Shown piece by piece: positions 46,497-55,846 of a stretch of 64,000 bases of DNA. The DNA comes from Euzebyales bacterium (lineage in GTDB: Bacteria > Actinomycetota > Nitriliruptoria > Euzebyales > JAHELV01). The notes under the pieces are model-generated. The model did no database searches. It was not told the DNA's origin and saw nothing but the letters and a program-made list of their open reading frames with translations. How positions within the stretch are numbered: the first letter of the stretch is position 1; every line of letters begins with the position of its first letter. A program made the position numbers and the translations under genes. The DNA lies in contig DASUUK010000024.1 of assembly GCA_036374135.1 (NCBI GenBank), positions 172,039-236,038 of the forward strand, written 5' to 3'.

Positions 46497-47681
46497 ATGA
46501 CGGAGGAAGAGGTCGAGCGGTCCGCGCGCCGGCTGCGCTGGGGCATGGTCGGCGGCGGCAAGGGATCGACGATCGGCGACTCACACCGCCGGGCGGGCAG
46601 GTACGACGGCCGGTTCGACCTCGTGGCTGGCGTGTTCGCGACCGATCCGGGTCGCAGCCGCGACTTCGCGGCGGGACTGGGCATCGCCAGAGAACGCCAG
46701 TACGGGACGTGGGAGGAAATGGCCGAACGCGAGGCGGAACGCGAGGACGGCATCGAGGCCGTCACGATCTGCACGCCCAACGACAGCCACCACGCGGTCG
46801 CCTCCGCGTTCCTCGATCAGGGCATCGACGTCCTCTGCGATAAGCCGTTGACGACGTCGGTGGATGACGCACTCGACCTGGTGCGTCGGCAGCGCGACAC
46901 CGGGCTGGTGTTCGCGGTGACCTACAACTACACGGGCTATGTCATGGTCCGCCACGCCCGGGACCTGCTGGCCAGTGGAGAACTCGGCGCGGTGCGGCTG
47001 GTGCAGGTGGAGTTCGCATCGGGCTGGGCCGCGACCCTGCTGGAGGCCGAGGGCCACCGGCAGGCGTCGTGGCGGACCGATCCCGCCAGCGCCGGAGCGT
47101 CCAGCGTCGTTGCCGACCTCGGCACGCACGCGCAGCACCTCGCCGAGTTCGTGACAGGCCTGCGTGTGCAGCGCGTCGCCGCGGACCTCTCGACACTGGT
47201 GCCGGGACGTACGGCCGACGACAACGCGCACGTCATGCTGCGCTTCCCCGGCGAGGTCCCCGGGCTGTTGTGGGTGACCATGGCCGCCGCCGGACAGTTG
47301 CACGGGCTGCGCCTGCGGGTCTTCGCGGAGCGAGGAGGGCTGGAGTGGTCGCAGGAGTGGCCGAACGAGCTGACCGTACGGCCGCTCGAAGGTCCCCACC
47401 GCACGATTGCCCGCGGATCACCCGAGATGCTGCCCTCCGCGGCACGGGCGTCGCGGATGTGGGCGGGCCATCCCGAGGGGTTCGCGGCGGCGTTCGGCAC
47501 GGTCTACGACGACGCGTGGTCGGCCATCACAGCCCGTCGTGCGGGATCGGACCCCCGCGCCGCGGCGCCGGACCTGCCGACGGTCGACGACGGTGCCCGG
47601 GGCGTCCAGTTCGTGGACGCGGTCGTCCGCTCGCACCGCATCGACGGCGCGTGGGTCGACGTGCCCGCACACATCGGCTGA
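46497..47681 (+). CDS. Gfo/Idh/MocA-family oxidoreductase
   Basis: 394 aa from ATG 46497, with GAGGAGG upstream. The N-terminal Rossmann region is [20 protein letters not shown], followed by [20 protein letters not shown] and [20 protein letters not shown]. The catalytic-type [14 protein letters not shown] includes the EKP-like DKP lysine motif. The C-terminal half is the beta-sheet substrate domain ([20 protein letters not shown]). Relatives oxidise inositols, sugars or sugar amines with NAD(P). With MmsA upstream, a cyclitol or sugar role is plausible. Confidence 0.9.
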   Translation: MTEEEVERSARRLRWGMVGGGKGSTIGDSHRRAGRYDGRFDLVAGVFATDPGRSRDFAAGLGIARERQYGTWEEMAEREAEREDGIEAVTICTPNDSHHAVASAFLDQGIDVLCDKPLTTSVDDALDLVRRQRDTGLVFAVTYNYTGYVMVRHARDLLASGELGAVRLVQVEFASGWAATLLEAEGHRQASWRTDPASAGASSVVADLGTHAQHLAEFVTGLRVQRVAADLSTLVPGRTADDNAHVMLRFPGEVPGLLWVTMAAAGQLHGLRLRVFAERGGLEWSQEWPNELTVRPLEGPHRTIARGSPEMLPSAARASRMWAGHPEGFAAAFGTVYDDAWSAITARRAGSDPRAAAPDLPTVDDGARGVQFVDAVVRSHRIDGAWVDVPAHIG

Positions 47682-47760
47682 GCGGGGCGTGCTGGCCCGT
47701 CACTCCATGTCGTCAGGGCGCCGGGAGCGTCGCTGACATCGCGGAGGCGACGTCCGGACG

Positions 47761-49047
47761 TCAGCCGATCCGCGGCGCCTCGACGAGGCGGTCGGCGGTG
47801 AGGTCGTCGACGCTCGCGCAGCCCGACAGTGACATCGTGAGCTCGAGGTCGGACAGGACGTTCGCGATGACCTCCGCCACGCCGCGGGCACCGGCGACGG
47901 CCAGCCCGTACACGTAGGGACGACCAAGGCACACCGCGTCGGCACCGAGTGCGAGCGCCTTGAACACGTCCGCGCCGCCGCGGATCCCGCTGTCGAACAG
48001 GATCGTGAGGTCGTTGCCGACCGCATCCGCGACGCCGGGCAGCGCGTCCAGGGCGCCGACCGCGCCGTCGACCTGGCGCCCCCCGTGGTTGGACACGACG
48101 ACCCCGTCGGCGCCGGCGTCGCGCGCGCGGCGCGCGTCGTCGGGATGCTCGATGCCCTTGAGCAGCAGCGGGAGATCGGTGTGCTCGCGCAGGAACGCCA
48201 CGTCGTCCCAGTTCAGCGACGCCTTGGAGAAGGTGCGGATGAACCGTCGTACCGCCGCCACCGGGGCGTTGGATGTGAGGTTGTCGCGCAGGCGTCCCGG
48301 GTGAGCACGCGCCATCTGGACCAGGGTGGCGATCGCCGCGGGCGTCACGCTGCCGCTGTCGCGCTCGAACGTGTCGACGTCGTCGGCGACCTGCCGCGTG
48401 AACACCGGGTCGCTGGTGTACTGCGCCAGCCCCTTGCCGCGCAGGAACGGCAGGTAACCCAGGTCCAGATCGCGCGGGCGCCAGCCCAGTGACGTCGTGT
48501 CGAGCGTCAGGACCAGCGCGTCGCAACCGATCGCCTCGGCGCGTCGGACGAACGACAGGGCGAGCTCGGTCGACTGACTCCAGTACAGCTGGAACCAACG
48601 CGGCGCGTGACCCATCACGGCGGCGCACTCCTCCATCGACCGGGACGCCTGGCTCGAGAAGATCATCGGCACGCCGGTGGTCGACGCGGCCCGGGCGACC
48701 GCGACGTCGGCCTCGGCATGGGCCATCTCGAGCACGCCGATCGGCGACAGGAGCAGCGGCGACGGCAGCCGGCGGCCGAACAACGTGACCCCGAGATCCC
48801 GATCGGTCGTATCGACGAGCACCCGCGGCACGATGCGCCAGCGATCGAATGCGGCACGGTTGGCCGCCATGGTCGACTCGAGCCCCGCGCCGCCGGACAC
48901 GTACGCCCACGCCCGGTCGGACATCGTCCGCCGGGCGGCCGCGGCCAGACGGTCCGGCGACACCGGAACGGCCGGCGGCGTGCCGCGGACACCGTCGAGG
49001 AAGATCTGCTGCTGCCGGGCGCGTGCGCCCCGTGGTTCGTCGGTCAT
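47761..49047 (-). CDS. FMN-dependent alpha-hydroxyacid oxidase (lactate 2-monooxygenase-like)
   Basis: 428 aa. The FMN TIM-barrel pattern is complete: [86 protein letters not shown], the catalytic-base histidine in [10 protein letters not shown], and the phosphate-binding [20 protein letters not shown]. An N-terminal extension ([20 protein letters not shown]) is typical of lactate 2-monooxygenase. It would oxidise L-lactate or another 2-hydroxyacid. It is single and convergent with the Gfo/Idh/MocA gene. Confidence 0.9.
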   Translation of the reverse strand: MTDEPRGARARQQQIFLDGVRGTPPAVPVSPDRLAAAARRTMSDRAWAYVSGGAGLESTMAANRAAFDRWRIVPRVLVDTTDRDLGVTLFGRRLPSPLLLSPIGVLEMAHAEADVAVARAASTTGVPMIFSSQASRSMEECAAVMGHAPRWFQLYWSQSTELALSFVRRAEAIGCDALVLTLDTTSLGWRPRDLDLGYLPFLRGKGLAQYTSDPVFTRQVADDVDTFERDSGSVTPAAIATLVQMARAHPGRLRDNLTSNAPVAAVRRFIRTFSKASLNWDDVAFLREHTDLPLLLKGIEHPDDARRARDAGADGVVVSNHGGRQVDGAVGALDALPGVADAVGNDLTILFDSGIRGGADVFKALALGADAVCLGRPYVYGLAVAGARGVAEVIANVLSDLELTMSLSGCASVDDLTADRLVEAPRIG

Positions 49048-49117
49048 GCCGGCGAGCGTGGCACGACCGTGGTCATGCCGTCAACGCACCGACCGCCACC
49101 CGTCGGCACGGTCACGG

Positions 49118-49591
49118 TCAGACCGTGATGGTCTCGCGGTCCGCGTCGTGGCCCGTGCGCCCGTGCGCCCGTCCGGCGTCGTCGCGCGTGTGTCGGCCGC
49201 CCGAGCACCAGCCGCCGCCGGAGCGGTGCTTGCCGAAGATCCCCATCAGCGGGAAGACGATCCACCACATCCACCACGCGTCCGTGACCGCCAGGACGAC
49301 CAGCGTCGCCATGACGACGGCGACGCCGATCATCCGGCCATCGACCGCGTCCGACAGGCGTCGCCGGGGACGGCGCGGACCGCTCGGCGGGCTGGCAAGG
49401 GTCGGCAGCGCCGGTAGATCCCGCAGCACCGGCTCGAGGTCCGCACGCGTGACGGCGGCGTACGCCTCGCCGACCCGTTCCTCGAACTCGGTCATCGTCA
49501 GGCGGCCGTCGGCCGCGTGCCGGTGCAGCACCTCGATGACCCGGTCGCGCTCGGCATCCGAGGCGCGCACGTGTCCGTCCGCGGCAGCCAT
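49118..49591 (-). CDS. DUF1707 membrane protein
   Basis: 157 aa from ATG 49591, with AGGAG five bases upstream. The N-terminal DUF1707 domain is diagnostic: VRASDAERDRVIEVLHRHAA, DGRLTMTEFEERVGEAYAAV and TRADLEPVLRDLP. A basic linker and one or two membrane helices follow (MIGVAVVMATLVVLAVTDAW, WMWWIVFPLMGIFGK). The C-terminal tail is His/Arg-rich. It is an actinobacterial SHOCT-like envelope protein of unknown function. Confidence 0.88.
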   Translation of the reverse strand: MAAADGHVRASDAERDRVIEVLHRHAADGRLTMTEFEERVGEAYAAVTRADLEPVLRDLPALPTLASPPSGPRRPRRRLSDAVDGRMIGVAVVMATLVVLAVTDAWWMWWIVFPLMGIFGKHRSGGGWCSGGRHTRDDAGRAHGRTGHDADRETITV

Positions 49592-49950
49592 CGGGTCTCC
49601 TGTCTCCACCAATCTTGTCACTGTAAACATACCACCCCGGCCGGACGGCGACACGCCGAGCGCGGGCAGCGGTCAAGTCGTTCCGGTGGTGGGTCGAGTG
49701 TTCCCTGCTGGCCGCGTGCGTGTCGTCCACCGTTCGGTGGACATCGCCGTCGACCGGTCGGCCCGTGGGTCACACCCCCGGAGGTGGCCTGATCGAGCGC
49801 GACCCGCCGGAACGCGGGCCGAGCTCGTCGATGGTGGCACCGGGACGATCGACCGTCTGCGGCGGCATTCGCACTCCCGTGCATCGGCTATGGTGCGGCG
49901 AACGGTGATCGCCGGATCGCCATCGTCGCCGACTCGATCGGGGGACCTCG
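49592..49950. other. Intergenic region without a recognised gene
   Basis: 359 bases between divergently transcribed DUF1707 and helix-hairpin-helix genes. An AT-richer patch (49610-49635, around CTGTAAACATACC) may hold the DUF1707 promoter. Open frames here lack homology and ribosome-binding sites. Confidence 0.5.
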
Positions 49951-50577
49951 ATGTGGACCTGGGTGTCGCGGGCGCTGCGATCACGTCCCGTCCGCCGCGT
50001 GCTGTTCGTCGTGGTGGGGGCGGTCGTGCGGCGCAGGTTGACCGCCATGTGGGCCTCGCTGCTCGAGGACGCCGAGCAGCACGATGAGTCGCGGCGCGTG
50101 TGGCCTCTGCTCGTCCTCCTCGGTGGCGCAGCGGTGGGGTGGCTCGTGTACCGCTCGACGCGGCGGGGCGACCACCCGGTGCCATGGGAGCCGCCCGCCG
50201 CATCGTCGACGCCACCGCCGACGCAGACGCCGTCGACCATCGACCGCCCCTCCGAGGACGTTGCAGCGACCGATCCCCCGGCACTCGCCGACGGGTCGAC
50301 CATCGTCGGTGAGCCCCTCGCCGAGGACGACCTGAAGATCATCGAGGGCATCGGCCCCAAGATCGAACAGGTCCTCAACGAGGGCGGGATCGTGACGTGG
50401 GGCGACCTCGCGGCGGCCGACGTCGACAGACTGCGGGAGATCCTCGACGCGGCGGGTCCGCGCTACCGGATGCACGATCCCGCCGGGTGGCCCGAGCAGG
50501 CGCAGTTGCTCGACCGTGGCGCGTGGGCGGAGTTCGCGGCGCTGACCGGCCGGCTCGAGGACGATCAGCAGGTCTGA
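49951..50577 (+). CDS. Membrane-anchored helix-hairpin-helix protein
   Basis: 208 aa. The N-terminal third is basic with one membrane helix (WPLLVLLGGAAVGWLVYRST). A Pro/Thr-rich linker leads to a C-terminal helix-hairpin-helix domain (DDLKIIEGIGPKIEQVLNEG, GIVTWGDLAAADVDRLREIL). This domain is often labelled flap-endonuclease-like, but no nuclease residues are evident. It may be a DNA- or protein-binding module tethered to the membrane. Function is unknown. Confidence 0.8.
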   Translation: MWTWVSRALRSRPVRRVLFVVVGAVVRRRLTAMWASLLEDAEQHDESRRVWPLLVLLGGAAVGWLVYRSTRRGDHPVPWEPPAASSTPPPTQTPSTIDRPSEDVAATDPPALADGSTIVGEPLAEDDLKIIEGIGPKIEQVLNEGGIVTWGDLAAADVDRLREILDAAGPRYRMHDPAGWPEQAQLLDRGAWAEFAALTGRLEDDQQV

Positions 50578-50751
50578 CCACCGGTCGCCGGAGCCTCCGG
50601 CGTCAGCGATCCTGGCCGTCGTCGACGACATCATCGGCAGTGCCTGTGCCGTCACGACTGCTCGCGCGGCACTGCCGACAGGCTGGCACGGTGGTGCCCT
50701 GCCGACATACCGCGGTCCTGCCATGGGACGCCGGGCCGACGTCATCCGTGC

Positions 50752-51252
50752 CTAGGTCTGCGCCCCTGTGGCGTCGTCGGTCACACCGTCACCGGACGGG
50801 GTGCGGTCGCCACCGAACCAGCCCGGCCGGCCGTGCCCGAACGCTCGCGGTCCGTGACCACCGCGGCGCAGCACGCCCGCCTCCGCGGCGTCCGCGATGG
50901 CATCCGCCTGGTCCTGCGTGAGCTCACCCGCCGCCACGGCATCGTCCAACCGCTCCTGCAGGGCCGCGCTGTGGCGCTCCTCATGCTGCTGCGCCATCTG
51001 CTCGCGGGCCGCGTCGAGCGCCGCGGACACGTCGTCGACCGGTAGGTCGAGCTCGGCGGCCAGCGCCTCGGCGAAGACGGTCCGCGCCTCGAAGCGCTCG
51101 GAGTCCATCGGGTCCTCGGCTTCCGTCGCGGTCTCGGACGACGAGGGGGACCCGTCGTCCTGTGCGAGTGCCGGCACGGCCAGCACGGCCGCCACCAGCG
51201 CCACAGCGCCGAGCATCAGCAGCCAGCCTCGCGAACGTCGGAGGGTGTCCAT
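50752..51252 (-). CDS. Secreted alanine-rich helical protein
   Basis: 166 aa from ATG 51252, with AAAGGA eight bases upstream. A signal peptide (LLMLGAVALVAAVLAVPALA) ends at an AxA-like site before QDDGS. The mature protein is acidic and helical (VFAEALAAELDLPVDDVSAA, LDDAVAAGELTQDQADAIAD), with a Gly/His-rich tail. The repeated ELTQDQADAI-type segment is common in exported proteins of this kind in Gram-positives. Function is unknown. Confidence 0.75.
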   Translation of the reverse strand: MDTLRRSRGWLLMLGAVALVAAVLAVPALAQDDGSPSSSETATEAEDPMDSERFEARTVFAEALAAELDLPVDDVSAALDAAREQMAQQHEERHSAALQERLDDAVAAGELTQDQADAIADAAEAGVLRRGGHGPRAFGHGRPGWFGGDRTPSGDGVTDDATGAQT

Positions 51253-51487
51253 GGCAGATCCTTTCGTCGAGCCACCGGGCACGGTGCCGCAGTGGCGCGC
51301 CACCGGTCGTCGGCGACGTTGAGGCCACTGTCGGCGTCGCGGATGGCACGGCGCTGAGTTCCAGCTGTGAACCAGCTGAGAATCGAAGGTTCGGACCGTC
51401 TTCGGCGACCGGGTGGACGTGCCGGCCGACGACGTGCCACGATGGCCGTGCCGCCGCGGTCACGCTGCTGCGGCGATGGGAGGCACG

Positions 51488-51754
51488 ATGACGTGGGTGC
51501 TGACGGCGATCGCCGTGGTCGCGGCCGCCGTCGTCCTCGACCGTGTCGCGCTCGCCGCCGAGGCGCGCGGCTGGATCTACTGGCGCCGCGTCAAGCCGAA
51601 GCGCAGTACGGCGGCCAACGCCCTGCAGCACGTGCAGGCGATCTTCGAGCCGCAGATCGAGCACGTCGTCGAGGAGCGGTCGAAGATCGGCGCCGATCAG
51701 CCCGGTGACGACGAGCCGCCGGACCCCAAGCTGACCCCGCGGCTCGGGCGCTGA
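51488..51754 (+). CDS. Small single-pass membrane protein
   Basis: 88 aa from ATG 51488. One N-terminal membrane helix (VLTAIAVVAAAVVLDRVALA) precedes ARGWIYWRRVKPKRSTAANA and an amphipathic helix. The tail is acidic and proline-rich. Similar short proteins occur across actinobacteria without known function. The 235 bases upstream hold no other gene. Confidence 0.65.
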   Translation: MTWVLTAIAVVAAAVVLDRVALAAEARGWIYWRRVKPKRSTAANALQHVQAIFEPQIEHVVEERSKIGADQPGDDEPPDPKLTPRLGR

Positions 51755-51782
51755 CGACCCGACCGCCACATCGGCAACGGAT

Positions 51783-52787
51783 CTACAGGCGCACGGCGTT
51801 CTTGCCGATCTTGTCACCCGTGAACAGACGCGCGAAGGCTGTCGGGACGTTCTCGAAGCCGTCGACGACGTCGACGTGGTGGGTGATCGCGCCCTCGGCG
51901 GCCCAGCGACCGAGGTCGGCCATCGCCTCGGGGTAGCGCTCGGCGTGATCGAACACGAGGAAGCCCTCCATGCGGGCCCTACGCATGATCAGCTGCGTGT
52001 AGTTGCGCGGACCACGTGGCGGTGCCCCGTCGTACCGCGAGATCGCCCCGCACACGACGATGCGCGCCCCGATCGCCAGGTTGCGCAGTGCCGCCTCGAG
52101 TACATCGCCGCCGACGTTGTCGAAGAACACGTCGATGCCGTCGGGGCACTCCTCGGCTACGCGGTCGCCCAGCGAGTCACCCCGATAGTCGATGCACGCG
52201 TCGAACCCGTAGTCGTCCACCACGGTCCGGCACTTGTCCGGCCCACCCGCGGTGCCGACGACCCGGCAGCCGTGCACCTTGGCGATCTGGCCGGCGACGG
52301 ACCCGGTGGCGCCGGCCGCGCCACTGACCAACACGGTGTCACCCGGCTGTGGGCGGCCGACGTCGAGCAGTCCGAAGTAGGCGGCCAGGCCGGTCGGCCC
52401 GAACAACCCGACGGCGTCCAGCGGATCCGTGCCGTCGGGCAGCACCTGCATGCTGCGGCGTCCACCGTCGGCGATGGCGAGCTCCTGCCAGCCCGTCATG
52501 CCGGTGACCATCGCGCCCTCGGGATAGCGCTCACTACGGGACGCGACGACCGTACCGACGCCGAGTCCGCGCACGACCCCACCCACCGGGATCTTCGGCA
52601 GGTACGTGTCGTGGGACATCCAGCCGCGGATCGTCGGATCCATCGAGAGGTAGTCCACCCGCACGAGCGCCTCGCCCTCGGCCGGGCTCGGCACGTCACC
52701 GTCGGACAGCTCGACGTCGTCGTCGGCGAAGCGACCGTCGGGCCGGTGCGCGAGGCGCCATTGGCGGTTGCGGGTCGGGACCTCCAT
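51783..52787 (-). CDS. Zinc-independent MDR NADP-dependent oxidoreductase
   Basis: 334 aa. It starts NRQWRLAHRPDGRF and has MDPTIRGWMS, FGPTGLAAYFGLLDVGRPQP, the NADP loop VSGAAGATGSVAGQIAKVHG and FFDNVGGDVLEAALRNLA. These mark the leukotriene B4 dehydrogenase/prostaglandin reductase/CurA branch, which lacks zinc ligands and reduces alpha,beta-unsaturated ketones. It is divergent from the acyl-CoA synthetase gene. Natural substrate is unknown. Confidence 0.92.
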   Translation of the reverse strand: MEVPTRNRQWRLAHRPDGRFADDDVELSDGDVPSPAEGEALVRVDYLSMDPTIRGWMSHDTYLPKIPVGGVVRGLGVGTVVASRSERYPEGAMVTGMTGWQELAIADGGRRSMQVLPDGTDPLDAVGLFGPTGLAAYFGLLDVGRPQPGDTVLVSGAAGATGSVAGQIAKVHGCRVVGTAGGPDKCRTVVDDYGFDACIDYRGDSLGDRVAEECPDGIDVFFDNVGGDVLEAALRNLAIGARIVVCGAISRYDGAPPRGPRNYTQLIMRRARMEGFLVFDHAERYPEAMADLGRWAAEGAITHHVDVVDGFENVPTAFARLFTGDKIGKNAVRL

Positions 52788-53106
52788 GTGTGCTCCGGTC
52801 GTCTGCGGCGTGCCATGGGAACACCCGCCGCTGCGAGGTCGTTCCTACCATGGCTGCCCGGCTCGAACCATCGACGTTCGGCTCGGACCACCACCGCTGA
52901 GGACGCGTATCGGTGCTGCCGATCATCGGGTCGGGCCCGCTGACCGCGAGCCGGCGGCCGGTACGGACGGCCTCGACGTCGACCGTGGCCGGGCCCATGG
53001 TCGACGGGCGACCACGCCTTGCCAGCCGCTCCGTCACTGGCGAGGATCGCCGTGGGCGGCCGCCACCGCAGGTCGAGGGCACCCGCGCGGCCCGTCAGGA
53101 GGAGCC
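52788..53106. other. Intergenic region without a recognised gene
   Basis: 319 bases between the divergent oxidoreductase and acyl-CoA synthetase genes. Open frames cross it in several phases but none has homology. I found no clear operator; AGGAGGAGCC at the right end is the ribosome-binding site of the synthetase. Confidence 0.5.
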
Positions 53107-54720
53107 ATGACCCGTGTCGCACCGTCCCCGCTGACCCCGCTGCGGTTCCTCGAACGCGCCGCGGAGGTCCACGGCGACAAGGTCGCCATCGTCCATGGCG
53201 ACCGCCGCACGACCTACGGGGCGTTCGCGGACGAGGCGACGCGCGTCGCACATGCGCTGCGCGCCTCGGGCATCGCACCCGGCGATCGGGTCGCGTACCT
53301 CTGCCTGAACACACCGGAGATGCTGATCGCCCACTTCGCGGTGCCGCTGGCCGGCGCCGTGCTCGTGGCGATCAACACGCGTCTGTCGGCCGACGAGGTC
53401 CGCTACATCTGCGACCACTCGGGGGCGAAGCTTCTCGTCGTCGACGCCGAACTGCACGACGCCGTCACGCCGATCGCGGACGATCTGGCGACGGTCGACG
53501 AGATCGTCACGGTCATCGACCCGGAGTCTGACGCGGTGCCCTCCGACGAGGTCGCCGGACCGACGTACGACGTGCTGCGGGACCGGGGCGCCGACGATCC
53601 GCTGCCGTGGACGGTCGACGACGAGCTGGCGACCATCTCCATCAACTACACCTCCGGCACCACCGGCCGACCCAAGGGTGTGATGTACACCCATCGTGGC
53701 GCCTACCTCAACGCGCTCGGTGAGGTGCTGCACTCCGAGCACTCGCCCGACTCGGTCTACCTGTGGACGCTGCCGATGTTCCACTGCAACGGGTGGTGCA
53801 CGACGTGGGGCGTCACAGCGATCGGCGGGCGGCACGTGTGCCTGCGCGCTGTCCGGGGCGACCGGATCTGGGACCTGCTGGAGGCCGAGGGCGTCACCCA
53901 CCTCAACGGCGCGCCGACCGTGCTGAACACCATCGCCAACACGGAGCAGGCGCACCCGCTGGACCGGCAGCTGATCGTGACGACCGCGGGTGCCCCACCG
54001 AGTCCCACCGTCATCGCCAAGCTCGAGGAGATCAACGCACGGATCATCCACGTGTACGGCCTGACCGAGACCTACGGCCCCTACTCGGTGTGTGAGTACC
54101 AGCCGGACTGGGGCGACCTCGACGTCGACGAGCGCGCGACGTTGCTGGCACGCCAGGGCGTCGGCATGGTCACCGCCGAGCGGATGCGCGTCGTCAACGA
54201 CGACATGGAGGACGCCCCGGCTGACGGTCAGACCATGGGCGAGATCGTGATGACCGGCAACAACGTCATGGCCGGTTACTTCGACGACGAGGAGGCCACC
54301 GACGAGGCGTTCCGGGGTGGGTGGTTCCACTCGGGCGACCTGGGGGTCATGCACTCCGACGGCTATGTCGAGCTGAAGGATCGGGCCAAGGACGTGGTCG
54401 TGTCCGGAGGCGAGAACATCTCGACGGTGGAGGTGGAGCAGGCGCTGGAGAGCCACGACGCGGTGGCCGACGTCGCCGTGATCGGCGTGCCCGACGACCA
54501 GTGGGGGGAGCGCCCGAAGGCGTTCGTGGTGCTGGCAGACGGCGCAGACGTCGACGAGGCGCAGCTGATCGAGCACGTCAGGCAGCGCATCGCGCGGTAC
54601 AAGGCGCCGGACGCGGTCGCGTTCGTGGACGAGCTCCCGCGCACGTCGACCGGCAAGGTGCAGAAGTTCGAGCTGCGCGAGCGCGAATGGGAGGGGCGCG
54701 ACACCCGCATCCAGGGCTGA
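53107..54720 (+). CDS. Acyl-CoA synthetase (AMP-binding)
   Basis: 537 aa from ATG 53107 with AGGAGGAG upstream. Adenylate-forming motifs are intact: ISINYTSGTTGRPKGVMYTH (P-loop), VYGLTETYGPY (A5), GWFHSGDLGVMHSDGYVELK (A7) and DRAKDVVVSGGENISTVEVE (A8), and the catalytic lysine lies in RTSTGKVQKFELR (A10). The sequence is of the medium/long-chain or 3-methylmercaptopropionyl-CoA ligase (DmdB-like) type. With a DmdA-like gene 9 kb away, a DmdB role is possible but unproven. It is followed by an LLM oxidoreductase 64 bases downstream. Confidence 0.93.
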   Translation: MTRVAPSPLTPLRFLERAAEVHGDKVAIVHGDRRTTYGAFADEATRVAHALRASGIAPGDRVAYLCLNTPEMLIAHFAVPLAGAVLVAINTRLSADEVRYICDHSGAKLLVVDAELHDAVTPIADDLATVDEIVTVIDPESDAVPSDEVAGPTYDVLRDRGADDPLPWTVDDELATISINYTSGTTGRPKGVMYTHRGAYLNALGEVLHSEHSPDSVYLWTLPMFHCNGWCTTWGVTAIGGRHVCLRAVRGDRIWDLLEAEGVTHLNGAPTVLNTIANTEQAHPLDRQLIVTTAGAPPSPTVIAKLEEINARIIHVYGLTETYGPYSVCEYQPDWGDLDVDERATLLARQGVGMVTAERMRVVNDDMEDAPADGQTMGEIVMTGNNVMAGYFDDEEATDEAFRGGWFHSGDLGVMHSDGYVELKDRAKDVVVSGGENISTVEVEQALESHDAVADVAVIGVPDDQWGERPKAFVVLADGADVDEAQLIEHVRQRIARYKAPDAVAFVDELPRTSTGKVQKFELREREWEGRDTRIQG

Positions 54721-54784
54721 CGCGCGATCCGCCACACGAGGCACCCGCCACCCGCCCCGCCATCGGCACCCGAGGAGCACAGCG

Positions 54785-55744
54785 ATGCGCCTGTCCGTCA
54801 TGATCGAGCCCCAGCAGGGCATGACCTATGCCCAGATCCTGGCGGTCGCACAGCGCGCCGACGCTGTCGGGATGGCCGGCATGTATCGCAGCGACCACTA
54901 CACGCCGATCGGTGCCCCGGCCGACGCATCCACGACCGATGCCTGGGCGACGCTGGCCGGTCTGGCACGCGAGACCTCCCGGATCACACTCGGCACGATG
55001 GTCACACCGGCGACGTTCCGCCCGGTCGGCAACCTGGCGAAGGTCGTCGCCACCGTCGCTGAGATGGCCGGCACGCTCGACGGGGCGCCCCGCGTCCACG
55101 TGGGCATGGGGACCGGCTGGCACGAACCCGAACACCACCAGCACGGCTTCCCGTTCGAGGACATCGCCACGCGGTTCCGCCGGCTCGACGAGCACATGCA
55201 GGTGCTGCGCGGCCTGTGGGATCCCGCGCGCGAACCGTTCAGCTTCAACGGTGAGTTCGTCACGATCGACGGCGCACGGTTCCACGCGGTCCCCGAGCCG
55301 CGGCCCCGCGTGATCGTCGGCGGCACCGGGCGACGCAAGACGCCCACGCTCGCCGCACGCTACGCCGACGAGCTCAACACCGTCTACCAGTCCCCGGACG
55401 ACTGCCGCGGGATGCGGGTCGCGATGGACGAGGCCTGCGAACGCGAGGGTCGCGACCCGGACACGCTGCCCCTGACGTTGATGACGGGCTGTGTCGTGGG
55501 CGCCGACCACGATGCGTTCCGCGCCCGCGCCGACCGTGTGCACGCCGTCGTCGGCTCGGGCGATCTCGACAGCTGGCTCGACGAGCTGCGTGGGACATGG
55601 ATCCTCGGCGGGCCCGAGCAGGCCGCGGACCACCTCGGACGGCTCGCGGCGGCCGGCGTGACGGGCGTGCTGCTGCAGCACCAGACACCCGATGACCTCG
55701 ACATGCTCGACGAGGTCATGACGCAGGTCGCGCCCCGCCTGTAG
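54785..55744 (+). CDS. LLM-class, probably F420-dependent oxidoreductase
   Basis: 319 aa from ATG 54785 with GAGGAG upstream. The luciferase-like barrel is shown by MRLSVMIEPQQGMTYAQILA, GMYRSDHYTPIG, ITLGTMVTPATFRPVGNLAK, VHVGMGTGWHEPEHHQHGFP, FEDIATRFRRLDEHMQVLRG and RVIVGGTGRRKTPTLAARYA. The TIGR03560-like GxGTGWHEPEH region fits the F420-binding actinobacterial branch. Substrate is unknown. The gene ends at a strong hairpin shared with the convergent asnB. Confidence 0.9.
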   Translation: MRLSVMIEPQQGMTYAQILAVAQRADAVGMAGMYRSDHYTPIGAPADASTTDAWATLAGLARETSRITLGTMVTPATFRPVGNLAKVVATVAEMAGTLDGAPRVHVGMGTGWHEPEHHQHGFPFEDIATRFRRLDEHMQVLRGLWDPAREPFSFNGEFVTIDGARFHAVPEPRPRVIVGGTGRRKTPTLAARYADELNTVYQSPDDCRGMRVAMDEACEREGRDPDTLPLTLMTGCVVGADHDAFRARADRVHAVVGSGDLDSWLDELRGTWILGGPEQAADHLGRLAAAGVTGVLLQHQTPDDLDMLDEVMTQVAPRL

Positions 55745-55791
55745 GGCGCTGGTTCTGGCCGCGGGCGGGCACCGCCCCGAGCGACGTGCAA

Positions 55792-55831
55792 CGGACACAG
55801 GGGACACCGCTGGCGGTGTCCCCTGTGTCCG
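55792..55831. terminator. 19-bp perfect hairpin between convergent genes
   Basis: The arms 55792-55810 and 55813-55831 (CGGACACAGGGGACACCGC and its complement) pair over 19 bp with only TG between them. It lies between the stops of the LLM oxidoreductase (+) and asnB (-), ideal for a bidirectional terminator. The outer flank GATTCG continues a longer consensus seen again in the tandem repeat at 63832. Confidence 0.85.
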
Positions 55832-55846
55832 ATTCGGATCGCTGGC

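Noticed and set aside
47749..47762. GACGTCCGGACGTC perfect palindrome as a terminator
   Set aside because: It has no loop and overlaps the stop codon of the hydroxyacid oxidase gene; palindromes of this length in GC-rich sequence are not rare enough to call.
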